Assembly (NCBI RefSeq): GCF_003337485.1
Contig: NZ_QPJJ01000005.1
Coordinates: 1-64,000, forward strand
Reading direction: 5' to 3'
Origin: Saliterribacillus persicus
Lineage (GTDB): Bacteria; Bacillota; Bacilli; Bacillales; Amphibacillaceae
DNA length: 64,000 bases
In this document: one piece after another, positions 37,527 to 51,133 of the stretch
How positions within the stretch are numbered: the first letter of the stretch is position 1
Layout of the letters: every line of letters begins with the position of its first letter
Notes under the pieces: model-generated
Told to the model about the DNA's origin: nothing
Database searches by the model: none
The model's input: only the letters and a program-made list of their open reading frames with translations
Position numbers and translations under genes: made by a program

Positions 37527-39257
37527 ATGGAACGAACAAATAAATCAATGGATCAACAACAAACACAAGATCCAAAAACGGGATCAGATCTTCTAGTGGA
37601 AGCCCTAATAAATGAAGGGGTTGATACACTATTTGGCTACCCGGGTGGTGCAGTTTTACCGATTTTTGATGCATTATATAAAGCACGCAGCTCTTTTAAT
37701 CAGGTATTAGCTCGCCATGAGCAAGGCTCTATTCATGCCGCAGAAGGCTATGCAAGGGTATCTGAAAAACCAGGTGTTGTTATCGCTACTTCAGGTCCAG
37801 GTGCTACTAATTTAGTTACAGGAATCGCTGATGCAATGATTGACTCTCTTCCTTTAGTTGTCTTTACCGGTCAAGTAGCTCAAGGTGTCATTGGAACTGA
37901 TGCCTTTCAAGAAGCGGATGTTATGGGAATTACAACACCGATTACAAAGCATAATTACCAAGTTAGAGATATCAAAGATCTACCGAGAATTGTAAAAGAA
38001 GCGTTCCACATTGCTACAACAGGTCGACCTGGTCCGGTTTTAGTTGATATTCCAAAAGATATTTCGGCTCAGATCATTGATGCGGATTTCAAATCGAATA
38101 CGGATATAGACCTTCCAGGATATCAACCAACTGTAAAACCAAATCCGTTGCAACTTAAAAAATTGGCAGAAGCTATCGGAAATTCTAAAAAGCCAATTAT
38201 TCTATCTGGTGCAGGGATATTGATGGCAGATGCTTCTGAGGAAGTCCTAACTTTTGCTGAAAAGCATTCCTTACCAGTAGCATCCACTCTTTTAGGGCTA
38301 GGGGCATTTCCTGGAGACCACCCGTTATTTTTAGGGATGGCTGGGATGCACGGCACATACGCTGCAAATACTGCGTTATACGAATGTGACTTATTAATAA
38401 ATATTGGTGCTCGTTTTGATGATCGTTTAACAGGTAACTTAGCATCATTTGCACCAAATGCCACTGTTGCTCATGTGGATATTGATCCTGCGGAAATCGG
38501 AAAAAATGTTCGCACCCATATTCCAATAGTAGGAGATGCCAAATTAGCTTTAACTCACTTATTAACGCAAGTAAAGCAGTCACCACAGCATGATGATTGG
38601 TTAATAAAGATTCATGAAAATAAAGAAAATTATCCACTTTGGTTTAATAATCCAGAAAGTGAAATGATTGGCCAGTGGGTAATTAAACAGATTCATGACC
38701 AAACAAAAGGTGAAGCTATTGTTACAACAGATGTTGGACAGCATCAAATGTGGACCGCACAGTTTTATAAATTTAAACACCCTAATCGCTGGGTTTCATC
38801 TGGTGGGCTTGGCACTATGGGCTTTGGCTTCCCTGCTGCAATCGGAGCACAGCTAGCAAAACCTGATGATACGGTAGTAGCTATTGTCGGAGATGGCGGA
38901 TTTCAAATGACTCTACAGGAGCTATCTATTTTGCAAGAACGTGGATTGCCTGTAAAAATATTCATTGTTAATAACCAAGCATTAGGTATGGTACGTCAAT
39001 GGCAAGAAGCTTTTTATTCGGAAAGATACTCAGAATCGATTTTTAGCATTCAACCAGACTTTGTGAAATTAGCAGAGTCTTATAATATCAAAGGTATGAA
39101 ATTCACTACACAAGAAGAATTTTTAAATGCCCTTCCAGGAATCTTTGATTATAATGGTCCAGTGCTAGTTGACTGTAGAGTGCTTCAACAAGAAAATGTA
39201 TATCCAATGATTGCACCTGGTAAAGGTTTAAATGAAATGATCGGGGTGAAACCATGA
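37527..39257 (+). CDS. ilvB: Acetolactate synthase, catalytic (large) subunit
   Basis: A 576-aa ThDP/FAD enzyme joining two pyruvates, or pyruvate and 2-oxobutyrate, in the first common step to valine, leucine and isoleucine. The catalytic glutamate is in R-H-E-Q-G. The ThDP motif begins G-D-G-G-F-Q-M-T and closes at N-N. The ATG follows TTAGGAGGG, 80 bases past the T-box terminator. It overlaps ilvH by four bases (ATGA). Confidence 0.96.
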   Translation: MERTNKSMDQQQTQDPKTGSDLLVEALINEGVDTLFGYPGGAVLPIFDALYKARSSFNQVLARHEQGSIHAAEGYARVSEKPGVVIATSGPGATNLVTGIADAMIDSLPLVVFTGQVAQGVIGTDAFQEADVMGITTPITKHNYQVRDIKDLPRIVKEAFHIATTGRPGPVLVDIPKDISAQIIDADFKSNTDIDLPGYQPTVKPNPLQLKKLAEAIGNSKKPIILSGAGILMADASEEVLTFAEKHSLPVASTLLGLGAFPGDHPLFLGMAGMHGTYAANTALYECDLLINIGARFDDRLTGNLASFAPNATVAHVDIDPAEIGKNVRTHIPIVGDAKLALTHLLTQVKQSPQHDDWLIKIHENKENYPLWFNNPESEMIGQWVIKQIHDQTKGEAIVTTDVGQHQMWTAQFYKFKHPNRWVSSGGLGTMGFGFPAAIGAQLAKPDDTVVAIVGDGGFQMTLQELSILQERGLPVKIFIVNNQALGMVRQWQEAFYSERYSESIFSIQPDFVKLAESYNIKGMKFTTQEEFLNALPGIFDYNGPVLVDCRVLQQENVYPMIAPGKGLNEMIGVKP

Positions 39258-39775
39258 GACGAATAATTACTGCAACTGTTAGAAATCGTAGTGGTGTATT
39301 AAATCGAGTAACTGGTTTACTTCAAAAAAGGCAATTTAATATTGAAAGTATCTCTGTTGGAAAAACCGAAACGGATGGGATGTCTAAAATGACATTCGTC
39401 GTTGATGTGGAAGATTTCCAAAAGCTTGAACAGGTTACCAAACAACTAAATAAACAAATAGATGTAATTAAAGTATCTGATATAACAGATAAAGCTATTG
39501 TTGCAAGAGAACTGGCACTAATTAAAATTGTTAGTAACAGCCAGTTAAGAAATGAAATTCAGGGTATTATCGAGCCTTTTAGAGCTAGTATTATTGATGT
39601 AAGTAAAGATAGCTTGTCGGTTCAGGTAACAGGTAAACCTGATAAAATCGAGGCTTTAATTGAGTTATTAAGACCTTATGGCATTAAAGAATTAGCTAGA
39701 ACTGGATTAACTGCCTTTACTAGAGGGCAACAACCAGTTATACAAGACGGTAGCTCTTATTCGCTACTAAATTAA
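39254..39775 (+). CDS. ilvH: Acetolactate synthase, regulatory (small) subunit
   Basis: A 173-aa partner that activates IlvB and gives feedback inhibition by valine. The N-terminal ACT domain covers about 2-75 ([17 protein letters not shown]), with a C-terminal domain after. Its ATG lies within the ilvB stop, so translation is coupled. Confidence 0.95.
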   Translation: MRRIITATVRNRSGVLNRVTGLLQKRQFNIESISVGKTETDGMSKMTFVVDVEDFQKLEQVTKQLNKQIDVIKVSDITDKAIVARELALIKIVSNSQLRNEIQGIIEPFRASIIDVSKDSLSVQVTGKPDKIEALIELLRPYGIKELARTGLTAFTRGQQPVIQDGSSYSLLN

Positions 39776-39829
39776 TTACGGTATTTATGTAAAACATATA
39801 TATAAAATTAAAATTTTGAGAGGATGTAA

Positions 39830-42389
<2,560 letters not shown>

Positions 42390-42418
42390 AGGCTTGCTCG
42401 TAAGTAGGAGGAATAGAT

Positions 42419-43486
42419 GTGAATAAAAAGATTGTATTATTGCCCGGAGACGGAATTGGAGCAGAAGTAATTCATGCAGCAAAAGATGTCCTAACCGCAA
42501 TCAGCAAAAAGTTCAACCATGAGTTCGATTTTCAATATTGTGATATTGGTGGAATTGCTATAGATAACCACCAAAATCCACTACCTGATGAAACTATTGA
42601 AGCTTGTAAAAGTTCTGACGCTGTATTGTTAGGTGCTGTGGGTGGACCAAAATGGGATAATAACCCCTCTCATCTCCGTCCTGAGCGTGGCTTACTTGGC
42701 ATTCGTAAAGCGCTTGATTTGTATGCAAATTTAAGACCTGTTAAAGGATTTGAAAAATTATTACACGCTTCCCCACTCCGTCAGGATATTATCCAAGGAA
42801 GTGATTTATTAATTGTTAGAGAATTAACAGGTGGTTTGTATTTTGGGCAACCAAGTGAAAGAAGAGATAACGGTAATAGTGTAGTGGATACACTGACCTA
42901 CTCTAGAAAAGAAATAGAACGTATAGTAGATAAAGCCTTTCAAAGTGCTAGATTAAGGAAGAAGCAACTTACTTCCGTTGATAAGGCAAATGTGCTAGAA
43001 TCTAGTAAATTATGGCGAGAAATTGTCGAAGAAAAAAAGAGCGATTATCCAGACGTAACAGTTAATCATGTTCTAGTTGATGCTGCAGCTATGAAATTAA
43101 TAACTGAGCCAACATCCTTTGATGTAATTGTTACGGAAAACATGTTTGGTGACATACTGAGTGATGAAGCTTCCGTACTAACAGGGTCACTTGGAATGCT
43201 GCCATCAGCTAGTTTAGCAGAAGATGGTGTAGGTTTATATGAGCCAGCACATGGTTCTGCTCCTGATATCGCAGGTAAGGGAATAGCAAATCCAATAGCA
43301 ATGATCTTATCAGCAGCATTAATGCTTCGTTACTCCTTCCAACTTGAAGAAGAAGCAGTTGCAATTGAAGCAGCAGTAGAACGTGTATTAAATCAAAATT
43401 ATCATACTGCTGATTTAAAAAGTGAAGATGGAAAGTTAGTCAATACAAACGAGATGACAGAATTAATTGTTAACGAGTTAAAATAA
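42419..43486 (+). CDS. leuB: 3-isopropylmalate dehydrogenase
   Basis: A 355-aa enzyme that oxidises and decarboxylates 3-isopropylmalate with NAD+. Motifs include L-P-G-D-G-I-G, the substrate arginines R-P-E-R-G-L-L-G-I-R, and D-I-L-S-D-E-A-S for metal binding, then G-S-A-P-D-I-A-G. The start is a GTG after TAGGAGGAAT; an ATG two bases earlier reads directly into a stop in its own frame. Confidence 0.95.
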   Translation: MNKKIVLLPGDGIGAEVIHAAKDVLTAISKKFNHEFDFQYCDIGGIAIDNHQNPLPDETIEACKSSDAVLLGAVGGPKWDNNPSHLRPERGLLGIRKALDLYANLRPVKGFEKLLHASPLRQDIIQGSDLLIVRELTGGLYFGQPSERRDNGNSVVDTLTYSRKEIERIVDKAFQSARLRKKQLTSVDKANVLESSKLWREIVEEKKSDYPDVTVNHVLVDAAAMKLITEPTSFDVIVTENMFGDILSDEASVLTGSLGMLPSASLAEDGVGLYEPAHGSAPDIAGKGIANPIAMILSAALMLRYSFQLEEEAVAIEAAVERVLNQNYHTADLKSEDGKLVNTNEMTELIVNELK

Positions 43487-43584
43487 ATCTGAAGCTTTAA
43501 AATAATAGTAAAAAAACTTCGGCGTATCCTATTTAAAATAATAGCTCTGCGGCGATGTTTTTCTAAACAGTGAGGAGTGAAAGC

Positions 43585-45000
43585 ATGGGAAAGCCTAAGA
43601 CAATTGTTGAGAAAATTTGGGAGAAGCATATCGTTCATGAAGAAGAGGGAAAGCCAGATTTATTATATATTGACCTTCACTTGGTTCACGAAGTGACATC
43701 TCCTCAAGCATTTGAAGGATTAAGAATAAATAACCGTACAGTTCGTCGTCCGGATCGCACGTTTGCAACAATGGACCACAACGTACCTACTATCCATCGA
43801 AATGTTATAAAAGATGAAGTGTCGAAAACACAAATGGATACACTTAAACAAAATTGTACTGAATTCAATATTCCCCTTGCTGATATTAATCATCCTGACC
43901 AAGGTATTGTTCATGTAATTGGTCCAGAGTTAGGTTTAACGCAACCTGGTAAGACCATCGTTTGTGGAGATAGTCATACCTCTACCCACGGCGCATTTGG
44001 AGCGTTAGCTTTTGGAATTGGTACGAGTGAAGTTGAACATGTTTTAGCAACACAATCGATCTGGCAAGCTAAACCAAAAACATTAAATGTTAAAGTTAAC
44101 GGAAAACTCGGCACTGGTGTTACTGCAAAAGATTTAATCTTAGCGATTATAGGTAAGTTTGGGGTTCGCTTTGGCACAGGTTATGTCTTAGAATATACAG
44201 GTGAAGCTATTCGCAATCTTCCTATGGAAGGAAGAATGACAATCTGTAATATGTCAATTGAAGCTGGAGCTAGAGCTGGTTTAATTAGTCCTGATGATAC
44301 TACGGTAGAATTTCTAAGAGGTAAGCGTCATGTCCCACAAGGGGACGCTTTTGACGAAGCTGCAAAAGAATGGAAATCACTTGCTACTGATGAAGGTGCT
44401 ATTTACGATGAAATGGTTGAAATAAATGCAGATGAAATCGAACCTCAAGTTACTTGGGGAACAAATCCAGGTATGTGTATCCCTGTTAGTGCAAATGTTC
44501 CTGTACCTGAATCTGCTAAAACAGATAATGAAATTGAAGAAATAGAACGAGCATTAGAATACATGGGGCTTGAGGGTGGAGAACCTATTTCCTCAGTGAA
44601 GATTGAGCATGTATTTATTGGTTCTTGTACGAATTCCCGTTTGGCTGATTTAAAGAAAGCATCCTCTATTATAAAAGGACAAAAGGTTCATCCTAATGTT
44701 ACTGCTATTGTTGTTCCAGGATCTCATAGTGTGAAGAAAGCGGCAGAAGCAGAAGGAATTGATATCATCTTTAAAGAAGCTGGTTTCGAGTGGAGAGAAG
44801 CTGGTTGTAGTATGTGTCTTGCTATGAATGATGACGTTGTACCAGAGGGTGAACGTTGTGCATCTACTTCAAATCGTAACTTTGAGGGTCGTCAAGGTGC
44901 AGGTGCTCGTACTCACTTAGTAAGTCCTGAAATGGCAGCTGCCGCCGCTATAGAAGGTCACTTTGTAGATGTACGTCACATGAAAGTACCTACTGCTTAA
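43585..45000 (+). CDS. leuC: 3-isopropylmalate dehydratase, large subunit
   Basis: A 471-aa aconitase-family subunit that isomerises 2- to 3-isopropylmalate with LeuD. The 4Fe-4S cysteines are in G-S-C-T-N-S-R and G-C-S-M-C. The open frame begins at a GTG at 43570 within GAGGAGTGA; the ATG at 43585 ([15 protein letters not shown]) lies just past that ribosome site and fits homologues. About 98 bases with no visible signal separate it from leuB. Confidence 0.95.
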   Translation: MGKPKTIVEKIWEKHIVHEEEGKPDLLYIDLHLVHEVTSPQAFEGLRINNRTVRRPDRTFATMDHNVPTIHRNVIKDEVSKTQMDTLKQNCTEFNIPLADINHPDQGIVHVIGPELGLTQPGKTIVCGDSHTSTHGAFGALAFGIGTSEVEHVLATQSIWQAKPKTLNVKVNGKLGTGVTAKDLILAIIGKFGVRFGTGYVLEYTGEAIRNLPMEGRMTICNMSIEAGARAGLISPDDTTVEFLRGKRHVPQGDAFDEAAKEWKSLATDEGAIYDEMVEINADEIEPQVTWGTNPGMCIPVSANVPVPESAKTDNEIEEIERALEYMGLEGGEPISSVKIEHVFIGSCTNSRLADLKKASSIIKGQKVHPNVTAIVVPGSHSVKKAAEAEGIDIIFKEAGFEWREAGCSMCLAMNDDVVPEGERCASTSNRNFEGRQGAGARTHLVSPEMAAAAAIEGHFVDVRHMKVPTA

Positions 45001-45026
45001 ATAAAAGATATAAGGGGGTAACTTAT

Positions 45027-45617
45027 ATGGAACCAATTAGAAAACATGAGGGAATTGTCTATCCATTAAATCGTGCCAACGTCGACACGGACCAGATCAT
45101 TCCTAAACAATTTTTAAAACGCATATCAAGAAAAGGTTTTGGTCAGTTTTTATTTTACAACTGGAGATATGATTCCAAAGGTGAATTGCGTGAAGATTTT
45201 TCATTAAACAAGGAAAAATATCAACATGCCTCTATATTAGTAGCAGGTGAAAACTTCGGGTGTGGTTCCTCACGAGAGCACGCTCCATGGGCACTTCAAG
45301 ACTATGGTTTTCGTGTAATTATCGCACCAAGCTACGCTGATATTTTTTATAATAATTGTACGAAAAATGGTATTGTCCCAGTACAACTTAGCCCATCTGA
45401 GGTTCAACAATTAATAGATAATGCTGAAGCTTCAGATTATAAATTAACTCTAGATCTTGAAAGTAAGGCAATTTATGATAATCAAGGATTTCATGCGGAT
45501 TTTGAATTAGATGGCTATAAGCGTGAAATGTTATTAAACGGTTGGGATGATATTTCAGTCACTTTAACCCATGACGATAAAATTAAACAATTTGAACAAC
45601 AAAGAGAGCTTTCATAA
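45027..45617 (+). CDS. leuD: 3-isopropylmalate dehydratase, small subunit
   Basis: A 196-aa swivelling domain of the aconitase fold that completes the LeuCD enzyme. Hallmarks are N-V-D-T-D-Q-I-I-P-K-Q-F and F-G-C-G-S-S-R-E-H-A-P-W-A. The ATG follows AAGGGGGT. It is the last gene of the ilv-leu operon, which then ends at a strong hairpin 90 bases on. Confidence 0.95.
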   Translation: MEPIRKHEGIVYPLNRANVDTDQIIPKQFLKRISRKGFGQFLFYNWRYDSKGELREDFSLNKEKYQHASILVAGENFGCGSSREHAPWALQDYGFRVIIAPSYADIFYNNCTKNGIVPVQLSPSEVQQLIDNAEASDYKLTLDLESKAIYDNQGFHADFELDGYKREMLLNGWDDISVTLTHDDKIKQFEQQRELS

Positions 45618-45708
45618 CAGCTATACATTACCATTTTTAAGATTAGTTATGGAGTTTTGAGTTTATATTTTTTTATCGAAGCTTTTCTATACTTTTTCAT
45701 ACACATGC

Positions 45709-45743
45709 AAAAGACTTCCACTAAACCATTAGTGGAAGTCTTT
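45709..45743. terminator. Bidirectional terminator leuD/yyaL
   Basis: A 14-bp stem (aaagacttccacta / tagtggaagtcttt) with a short loop, between two convergent genes and five bases from the yyaL stop. Confidence 0.85.
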
Positions 45744-45747
45744 CCAT

Positions 45748-47793
45748 TTATTTTATGTGACGCAGAACCTGTTCAAAATCAGTGGTTGGAGATTGACAAG
45801 TAAAATTTTCACATACATAGAAGGTTACGAGATTATTTATTCTTTTATAGGAAGAAAACGCCTCACGGTCATCTCCTTCTGTAATTAAGATCATCTGTAT
45901 ATGTGGCATAAACTTTCTCTTAGATAACTGAACCAACTTTTCTACTTCTTCCTCCCCCCTCTCTCCAACGACAATAATTTGTTTTGGTGGATGCTCTACA
46001 TAAAATAAGCTTTGTAACAAGAATGTCGCAGCTAAGGGATAATCTTTGATGTAAGCTTTACTTATTACTCTAATTTTATCCGCAGTTTTTAGATATTCCA
46101 TATTATTTGTGTAATAGGTTAACCTTGTAAGGACTTCACCTATAACATTATTTCCACCCGGAAGGGCGCCATCATAAAATTCCTTTTCCCGAATTAAAAG
46201 CTCTTCCCCTTCAATAGCTGTATAAAAAAATCCTCCTCTTTCCTGATCCCAAAACTGTTCCATTAATTTCGTTACTAAATTCTCTGCTTTTATAATATAA
46301 TTCACTTCTAACGTGGCTTCATATAATGTTACGTAAGCCCATAATAAATAAGCATAATCATCTAAATAAGCATGGTATTTAAGCTCTCCTTTACAATAAC
46401 GAGCCATCCATGTTTCGTTTTTGTAAAAAGTACTTTCAAGCTTATTCATGCTTTTCTTCGCTTGATCCACGAACATTTTATTTTGAAGCTTACTACCTGC
46501 TTTAGCCAATCCGACAATTGCTAAAGCATTCCAACCTAACAGAAATTTATCATCAATAGCAGGCTGATTTCGTGTTTTTCGCACATTTTTCAATTTTTCA
46601 CGGGCCTCTGCTAAACCATTTTCTAATTCTTGGTCCGTTAGTTTGAACTTCTGTATATACTCGTTTTGTTTTCTTTCAATCAAGTTAGGCAAATTTTCAC
46701 CTTTAAAATTTCCATTTACAGAAAAACCGTATGCATGTAAAAAAAGTTCTGCTTCTTTATTCGTTAGAACCTTTTCTACTTCATCTATGGACCACGTATA
46801 GTAATCCCCTTCCCCTTCTGCCGTATCAGCATCAATTGATGCCATAAAAAGGTCATTTTCCATTAAGTCAGTTTGAAGAAACGACACAACTTTTTCTGTA
46901 ATCGATTTATACCTGATCTTATCTGTTGCGCTATATAGCTCTGAATAAAGAATTGTTAATAGTGCATTATCGTATAGCATTTTTTCGAAATGAGGAATCA
47001 ACCATAAATTGTCCGTAGCATATCGACTAAATCCAAATCCTATATGGTCAAAAATACCTCCTTCATACATCGCATGAGCACTACGCTCCACCATATCTAA
47101 TGCATCTTTATTTTGGTGAAAAACTGAGTATCGCAACAAAAATAAATGATGGTGCACTTGCGGAAACTTAGGAGCTTTCCCAAATCCCCCATAAGCCTCG
47201 TCAAAATCCTGTCTCAATCCATTATATGCCTCCATAAGCATACCAAGAGAGATTCCGGTTGAACTTTCTAATTTAGTTGATTCTTCTAAAGCGTTTCTAA
47301 CATTTTTAGTTACCCGATCAATTTTTTCACGATTATTATGATATTGTTCAATTAATTGTTTAAGTACCATTCTAAAGCTAGGACGATTACCTAATGTCTT
47401 TGGTGGAAAATACGTACCAGCAAAGAAAGGAATTTGATCTGGACTGAGAAAGATAGATAGTGGCCATCCTCCTTCCCCTGTCATCATTTGGCAAGCCTTC
47501 ATGTATATAGCATCAATATCCGGTCTTTCTTCCCTATCAACTTTAATCGATACAAAATGTTCATTTAAAAATTCTGCAATTTCAGGATCTTTAAAACTCT
47601 CTTTCTCCATTACATGACACCAATGACAGCTTGCATAGCCAATGCTTAAAAAAATAGGCTTATCCTCGAGTTTTGCTTTTTCAAGAGCCTTCTCGTTCCA
47701 AGGATGCCAATCAACTGGATTATAGGCATGTTGTAAAAGATATGGTGATTTTTCATAAAATAGAGCATTTCTTTCATTCTCATTATTTTTCAT
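45748..47793 (-). CDS. yyaL: Thioredoxin-domain protein YyaL (DUF255/Spata20 family)
   Basis: A 681-aa cytoplasmic protein. The N-terminal thioredoxin-like domain (about 10-170) has C56-H-W-C59, a redox-type pair, with C-H-V-M-E following. The remaining 500 residues form an alpha/alpha toroid like N-acylglucosamine epimerases. The family (YyaL, human SPATA20) has no settled function. Length is as in B. subtilis (689). The ATG follows GGAGGTGC. It is divergent from htpG. Confidence 0.9.
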   Translation of the reverse strand: MKNNENERNALFYEKSPYLLQHAYNPVDWHPWNEKALEKAKLEDKPIFLSIGYASCHWCHVMEKESFKDPEIAEFLNEHFVSIKVDREERPDIDAIYMKACQMMTGEGGWPLSIFLSPDQIPFFAGTYFPPKTLGNRPSFRMVLKQLIEQYHNNREKIDRVTKNVRNALEESTKLESSTGISLGMLMEAYNGLRQDFDEAYGGFGKAPKFPQVHHHLFLLRYSVFHQNKDALDMVERSAHAMYEGGIFDHIGFGFSRYATDNLWLIPHFEKMLYDNALLTILYSELYSATDKIRYKSITEKVVSFLQTDLMENDLFMASIDADTAEGEGDYYTWSIDEVEKVLTNKEAELFLHAYGFSVNGNFKGENLPNLIERKQNEYIQKFKLTDQELENGLAEAREKLKNVRKTRNQPAIDDKFLLGWNALAIVGLAKAGSKLQNKMFVDQAKKSMNKLESTFYKNETWMARYCKGELKYHAYLDDYAYLLWAYVTLYEATLEVNYIIKAENLVTKLMEQFWDQERGGFFYTAIEGEELLIREKEFYDGALPGGNNVIGEVLTRLTYYTNNMEYLKTADKIRVISKAYIKDYPLAATFLLQSLFYVEHPPKQIIVVGERGEEEVEKLVQLSKRKFMPHIQMILITEGDDREAFSSYKRINNLVTFYVCENFTCQSPTTDFEQVLRHIK

Positions 47794-47969
47794 GGCGCAC
47801 CTCCAAAAGATCTGCTATTTCCATCATAACGAAACATTTTTATTAATTCATCTATTCTCTTACTATACTTTTAGTTTTCGCTTAGAAAGTAGCTGTTTGG
47901 TATGAATTAAATTAATATGGCTGGCCAATGTGAGGAACTTCTTGTCCAAAGCACTAAAGATGTTAACAC

Positions 47970-47999
47970 TTGACACTCCCCTTAAAAATATGGTATTAA
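47970..47999 (+). promoter_or_regulatory. SigmaA promoter of htpG
   Basis: A perfect TTGACA, an 18-base spacer and TATTAA (4 of 6). Transcription would begin within the CIRCE element just downstream, the usual layout for HrcA control. Confidence 0.65.
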
Positions 48000-48007
48000 A
48001 TAGTGTG

Positions 48008-48034
48008 TTAGCACTCTTATCATCAGAGTGCTAA
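48008..48034. promoter_or_regulatory. CIRCE operator (HrcA) of htpG
   Basis: TTAGCACTC, nine bases, then GAGTGCTAA: a perfect match to the CIRCE consensus. The dyad extends further to 14-bp arms (48003-48039). HrcA binds it and is released on heat stress. It ends 35 bases before the htpG start codon. Confidence 0.95.
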
Positions 48035-48069
48035 CACACATTATACATATTTTATTGGGGGGTATTTTT

Positions 48070-49950
48070 ATGGAAACAAAACAATTTCAAGCCGAATCCA
48101 AACGATTACTTGAAATGATGATTAATTCCATCTATTCGCAGAAAGAAATTTTCTTGCGTGAATTAATTTCCAATGCAAGTGATGCCATAGACAAGATCTA
48201 TTACAAGGCACTTACGGATGATCAAATTTCCTTCAATCAGGAGGATTATTTCGTTAAAATTTCAGCAAATAAAGCTGATAGAACACTTCATGTTGTTGAT
48301 ACTGGGATCGGAATGACAAAAGAAGAATTAGAATCTAATTTGGGTACAATTGCTAAAAGTGGCTCATTAGCATTCAAGAATGAAAATGAAATGAAAGATG
48401 GTCAAGAAATAATCGGACAATTCGGTGTAGGATTTTATTCTTCCTTTATGGTTGCCGATAAAGTTGTTGTTTATACGAAATCATTAAATGATGAACAGGG
48501 GTATAAATGGGAATCAACTGGTGTCGAGGGTTATACAATTGAGCCTTATGATAAAGAAGATGTAGGAACAGAAATTATCATTTATATCAAGGAAAATGAT
48601 GAGGATGTAAACTATGATGATTTCCTTGATGAACATCAATTAAAAACAATCGTAAAAAAATACTCTGATTTTATTCGTTATCCAATTAAAATGGATGTCA
48701 CAGAGCAAAAACCAAAAAGTGATGACGATGATGAGCTTGTCGAGGTAACAGAAGAAAAAACTGTTAATAGTATGGTACCAATTTGGAGAAAAAATAAACA
48801 AGAACTAACCGATGAAGATTATAATGCTTTTTATCAAGAAAAGCACTTTGGTTTTGATAATCCATTAACACACCTACACATAAGTGTAGATGGTATGGTA
48901 AGATTTCAGTCCATACTTTATATTCCTGAACAATTACCGTATGATTACTATTCCAAGGAGTTTGAAAAAGGACTAGAATTGTATTCCAATGGAGTTTTAA
49001 TTATGGAAAAATCAGCAGACCTTGTCCCAGATCATTTTAGCTTTCTGAAAGGAATTGTAGATTCTGAAGATCTCTCTTTAAACATCTCAAGAGAAATTTT
49101 ACAGCAAGATAAACAAGTTAAATTGATTGCAAAGAATATAGAGAAAAAAGTGAAAAATCACTTACAAAGCATGCTGAAAAATGCTCGTGAAAAATACGAA
49201 AAATTCTTTGAAGCTTTTGGTCGTCAACTAAAATTTGGTGTGTATAGTGACTTTGGTGCAAATAAAGAAAAACTCCAGGATCTACTTCTTTTCTATTCAT
49301 CCCAAGAAAAGAAATTAGTGAGTCTAGCTGAATATGTAGACAGAATGCCTGAAGATCAAAAATATATTTATTATGCTAGTGGCGAGTCCCATGATCGTAT
49401 TGAAAAATTACCACAAACAGAAATGTTAAAAGACAAAGGATATGAAATTTTATATTTCACAGAAGAAGTAGATGAGTTTGCAATTAAAATGCTGATGAAT
49501 TACAAAGAAAAAGAATTTAAGTCTGTAGCAAGCGGCGACCTTGATTTAGATGATGAAGAAACTAAAAAAGAAGCGGAAAAGCAAAAAGAAGAGCACAAAG
49601 AGCTTCTAGATCACATGAAAACACTTTTAGGGAATAAAGTGAAAGATGTTAGATTATCTACACGGCTCAAGTCACATCCAGTATGTCTTACTGCTGAAGG
49701 TGATGTATCAATTGAAATGGAAAAAGTGTTAAAAGCAATGCCAGATAATCAAAATATTGAAGCAAATAAAATTTTAGAAATAAATAATAAGCATGATATC
49801 TTTCAATCATTAGTGAAAATTTATGAAACAGATCCAGACAAAGCTGCATTGTATACAAATATTTTATACAATCAAGCATTATTAATAGAAGGACTTCCTA
49901 TCGAAGACCCTGTAGCGTTTTCTAATGATATGTGCAAAGTAATGGTTTAA
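48070..49950 (+). CDS. htpG: Molecular chaperone HtpG (Hsp90)
   Basis: A 626-aa cytosolic Hsp90, the same length as B. subtilis HtpG. The N-terminal GHKL ATPase site shows [15 protein letters not shown] and [10 protein letters not shown] middle domain and a C-terminal dimer domain follow; an acidic stretch (about D220-E235) links them. The open frame extends to 48028 inside CIRCE; the ATG at 48070 after TTGGGGGG is the proper start. The perfect CIRCE marks it as an HrcA target. Confidence 0.96.
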   Translation: METKQFQAESKRLLEMMINSIYSQKEIFLRELISNASDAIDKIYYKALTDDQISFNQEDYFVKISANKADRTLHVVDTGIGMTKEELESNLGTIAKSGSLAFKNENEMKDGQEIIGQFGVGFYSSFMVADKVVVYTKSLNDEQGYKWESTGVEGYTIEPYDKEDVGTEIIIYIKENDEDVNYDDFLDEHQLKTIVKKYSDFIRYPIKMDVTEQKPKSDDDDELVEVTEEKTVNSMVPIWRKNKQELTDEDYNAFYQEKHFGFDNPLTHLHISVDGMVRFQSILYIPEQLPYDYYSKEFEKGLELYSNGVLIMEKSADLVPDHFSFLKGIVDSEDLSLNISREILQQDKQVKLIAKNIEKKVKNHLQSMLKNAREKYEKFFEAFGRQLKFGVYSDFGANKEKLQDLLLFYSSQEKKLVSLAEYVDRMPEDQKYIYYASGESHDRIEKLPQTEMLKDKGYEILYFTEEVDEFAIKMLMNYKEKEFKSVASGDLDLDDEETKKEAEKQKEEHKELLDHMKTLLGNKVKDVRLSTRLKSHPVCLTAEGDVSIEMEKVLKAMPDNQNIEANKILEINNKHDIFQSLVKIYETDPDKAALYTNILYNQALLIEGLPIEDPVAFSNDMCKVMV

Positions 49951-50320
49951 AGAGGAAATATTTAAATTTCAAGCAGTTTTTATACTGACTTCGCTCTATT
50001 TTAGAACATCAAATGATTAAATCATTTGATGTTCTTTTTTAGTGAAAAAACACAATGGAAAACCAGTATTATATTTCTGAAAAAACACATAAGTCAAATC
50101 ATCTCCTGTGGACATACTATTGATGTGATTTAAAGAATTCATTATTAAGTATCATACTACAAATGAGTTTAGCGTCTCTTATAGACATCATTACTCCTTC
50201 AATTTCTCCATAATTGAACGCTAATCAGATTCTTTATAATTTTTTAGAAGGTAAATAATTTGAATCTATATTTCAATTTAAAACAACTACAAAAGTTAAA
50301 ATAATAAGGAGGATTCAAAA
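49951..50320. other. Gap between htpG and the YteA-like gene
   Basis: Past the htpG terminator (50003-50035) about 280 AT-rich bases hold no gene or RNA element that I can support. A promoter for the YteA-like gene is expected but none stands out; a weak sigmaB-like pattern (ATTTAA-13-AAGTAT near 50130) is not convincing. Confidence 0.5.
50003..50035 (+). terminator. Terminator of htpG
   Basis: A 15-bp perfect stem (agaacatcaaatgat / atcatttgatgttct) with a three-base loop and six T residues. Confidence 0.85.
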
Positions 50321-51028
50321 ATGCTTCATCGATCACAATTAGAACAATGTAAACAAGAACTACTTTCTCAAAAAAACGCACTCAAAAAGCATCTTAGTGA
50401 CCATTTCGGTTTGGAAATAGAACAAAACAAAGAAACTAGCTCAGAGCTTTCTAATTACGATAACCATCCCGGTGACACAGGCACGGAACTATTCGAACGA
50501 GAAAAAGATATTGCTTTAAATGAACATGCTGAACAGGAAATGAAACAAATTGAAGAAGCTTTAAATGCTATTGAAAACGGCACATATGGAATTTGTGAAC
50601 AGTGTGGTAAGGATATACCGGCTGAGAGACTTATTGCGTTACCTACCACCAATAGGTGTATTACACATGCTGATAAACATATTCCACACACACGTCCTGT
50701 TGAAGAAGACATTATTCATGCTGGTTTAAATGAAGTGAAAACGGAAAATGGAGAAGAAAAAGCAACATTATTTGATGCAGAGGATGCATGGCAAAGTGTT
50801 GAAAAATATGGATCATCAGATAGCCCTTCTGACTTTAATGAAACTAATGAAGATTATGACAATATGTTTTTTAATTCAGACGAACAGATAGGAAGTGTTG
50901 AAGATATAGAAGGTTTTTTATTAGCTGATAAAAACGGGAAATTTATAGGAGTAAATGAAAAACATGAATCCTACGAGAATTATTTAGATGAAAATGAAGT
51001 AAATTCCATATTATCAACGGATAAGTAA
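50321..51028 (+). CDS. TraR/DksA-type zinc-finger protein, YteA-like
   Basis: A 235-aa protein of the DksA/TraR superfamily. An N-terminal coiled coil (about 1-90) leads to a zinc finger C92-E-Q-C95 ... C113-I-T-H116, in which the fourth ligand is His, as in YteA proteins. An acidic C-terminal extension (about 120-235) follows. YteA-type proteins are sporulation-linked in annotations; their molecular role is unclear. The ATG follows AAGGAGG. It ends in a weak hairpin near 51040-51066. Confidence 0.85.
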   Translation: MLHRSQLEQCKQELLSQKNALKKHLSDHFGLEIEQNKETSSELSNYDNHPGDTGTELFEREKDIALNEHAEQEMKQIEEALNAIENGTYGICEQCGKDIPAERLIALPTTNRCITHADKHIPHTRPVEEDIIHAGLNEVKTENGEEKATLFDAEDAWQSVEKYGSSDSPSDFNETNEDYDNMFFNSDEQIGSVEDIEGFLLADKNGKFIGVNEKHESYENYLDENEVNSILSTDK

Positions 51029-51039
51029 ACAAGTGGTGG

Positions 51040-51066
51040 AGTGGGCTATATTTTTTATAGTCCACT
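51040..51066 (+). terminator. Weak hairpin after the YteA-like gene
   Basis: An 11-bp stem with one G-U pair (agtgggctata / tatagtccact). The T run after it is poor, so termination is uncertain. Confidence 0.4.
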
Positions 51067-51133
51067 TCATTTATAGTAGTGCTGGAATTAAAATTATAGC
51101 GATTTAAATACATATAAAACCCTTCAAAATTGA

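Noticed and set aside
48028-48069. Upstream extension of htpG
   Set aside because: Those codons lie inside the CIRCE element and untranslated leader; the ATG at 48070 has a proper ribosome site and yields the usual 626 aa.
49951-50320. SigmaB-like promoter before the YteA-like gene
   Set aside because: The best pattern (ATTTAA-13-AAGTAT) lacks the conserved GGG of the -10 box.
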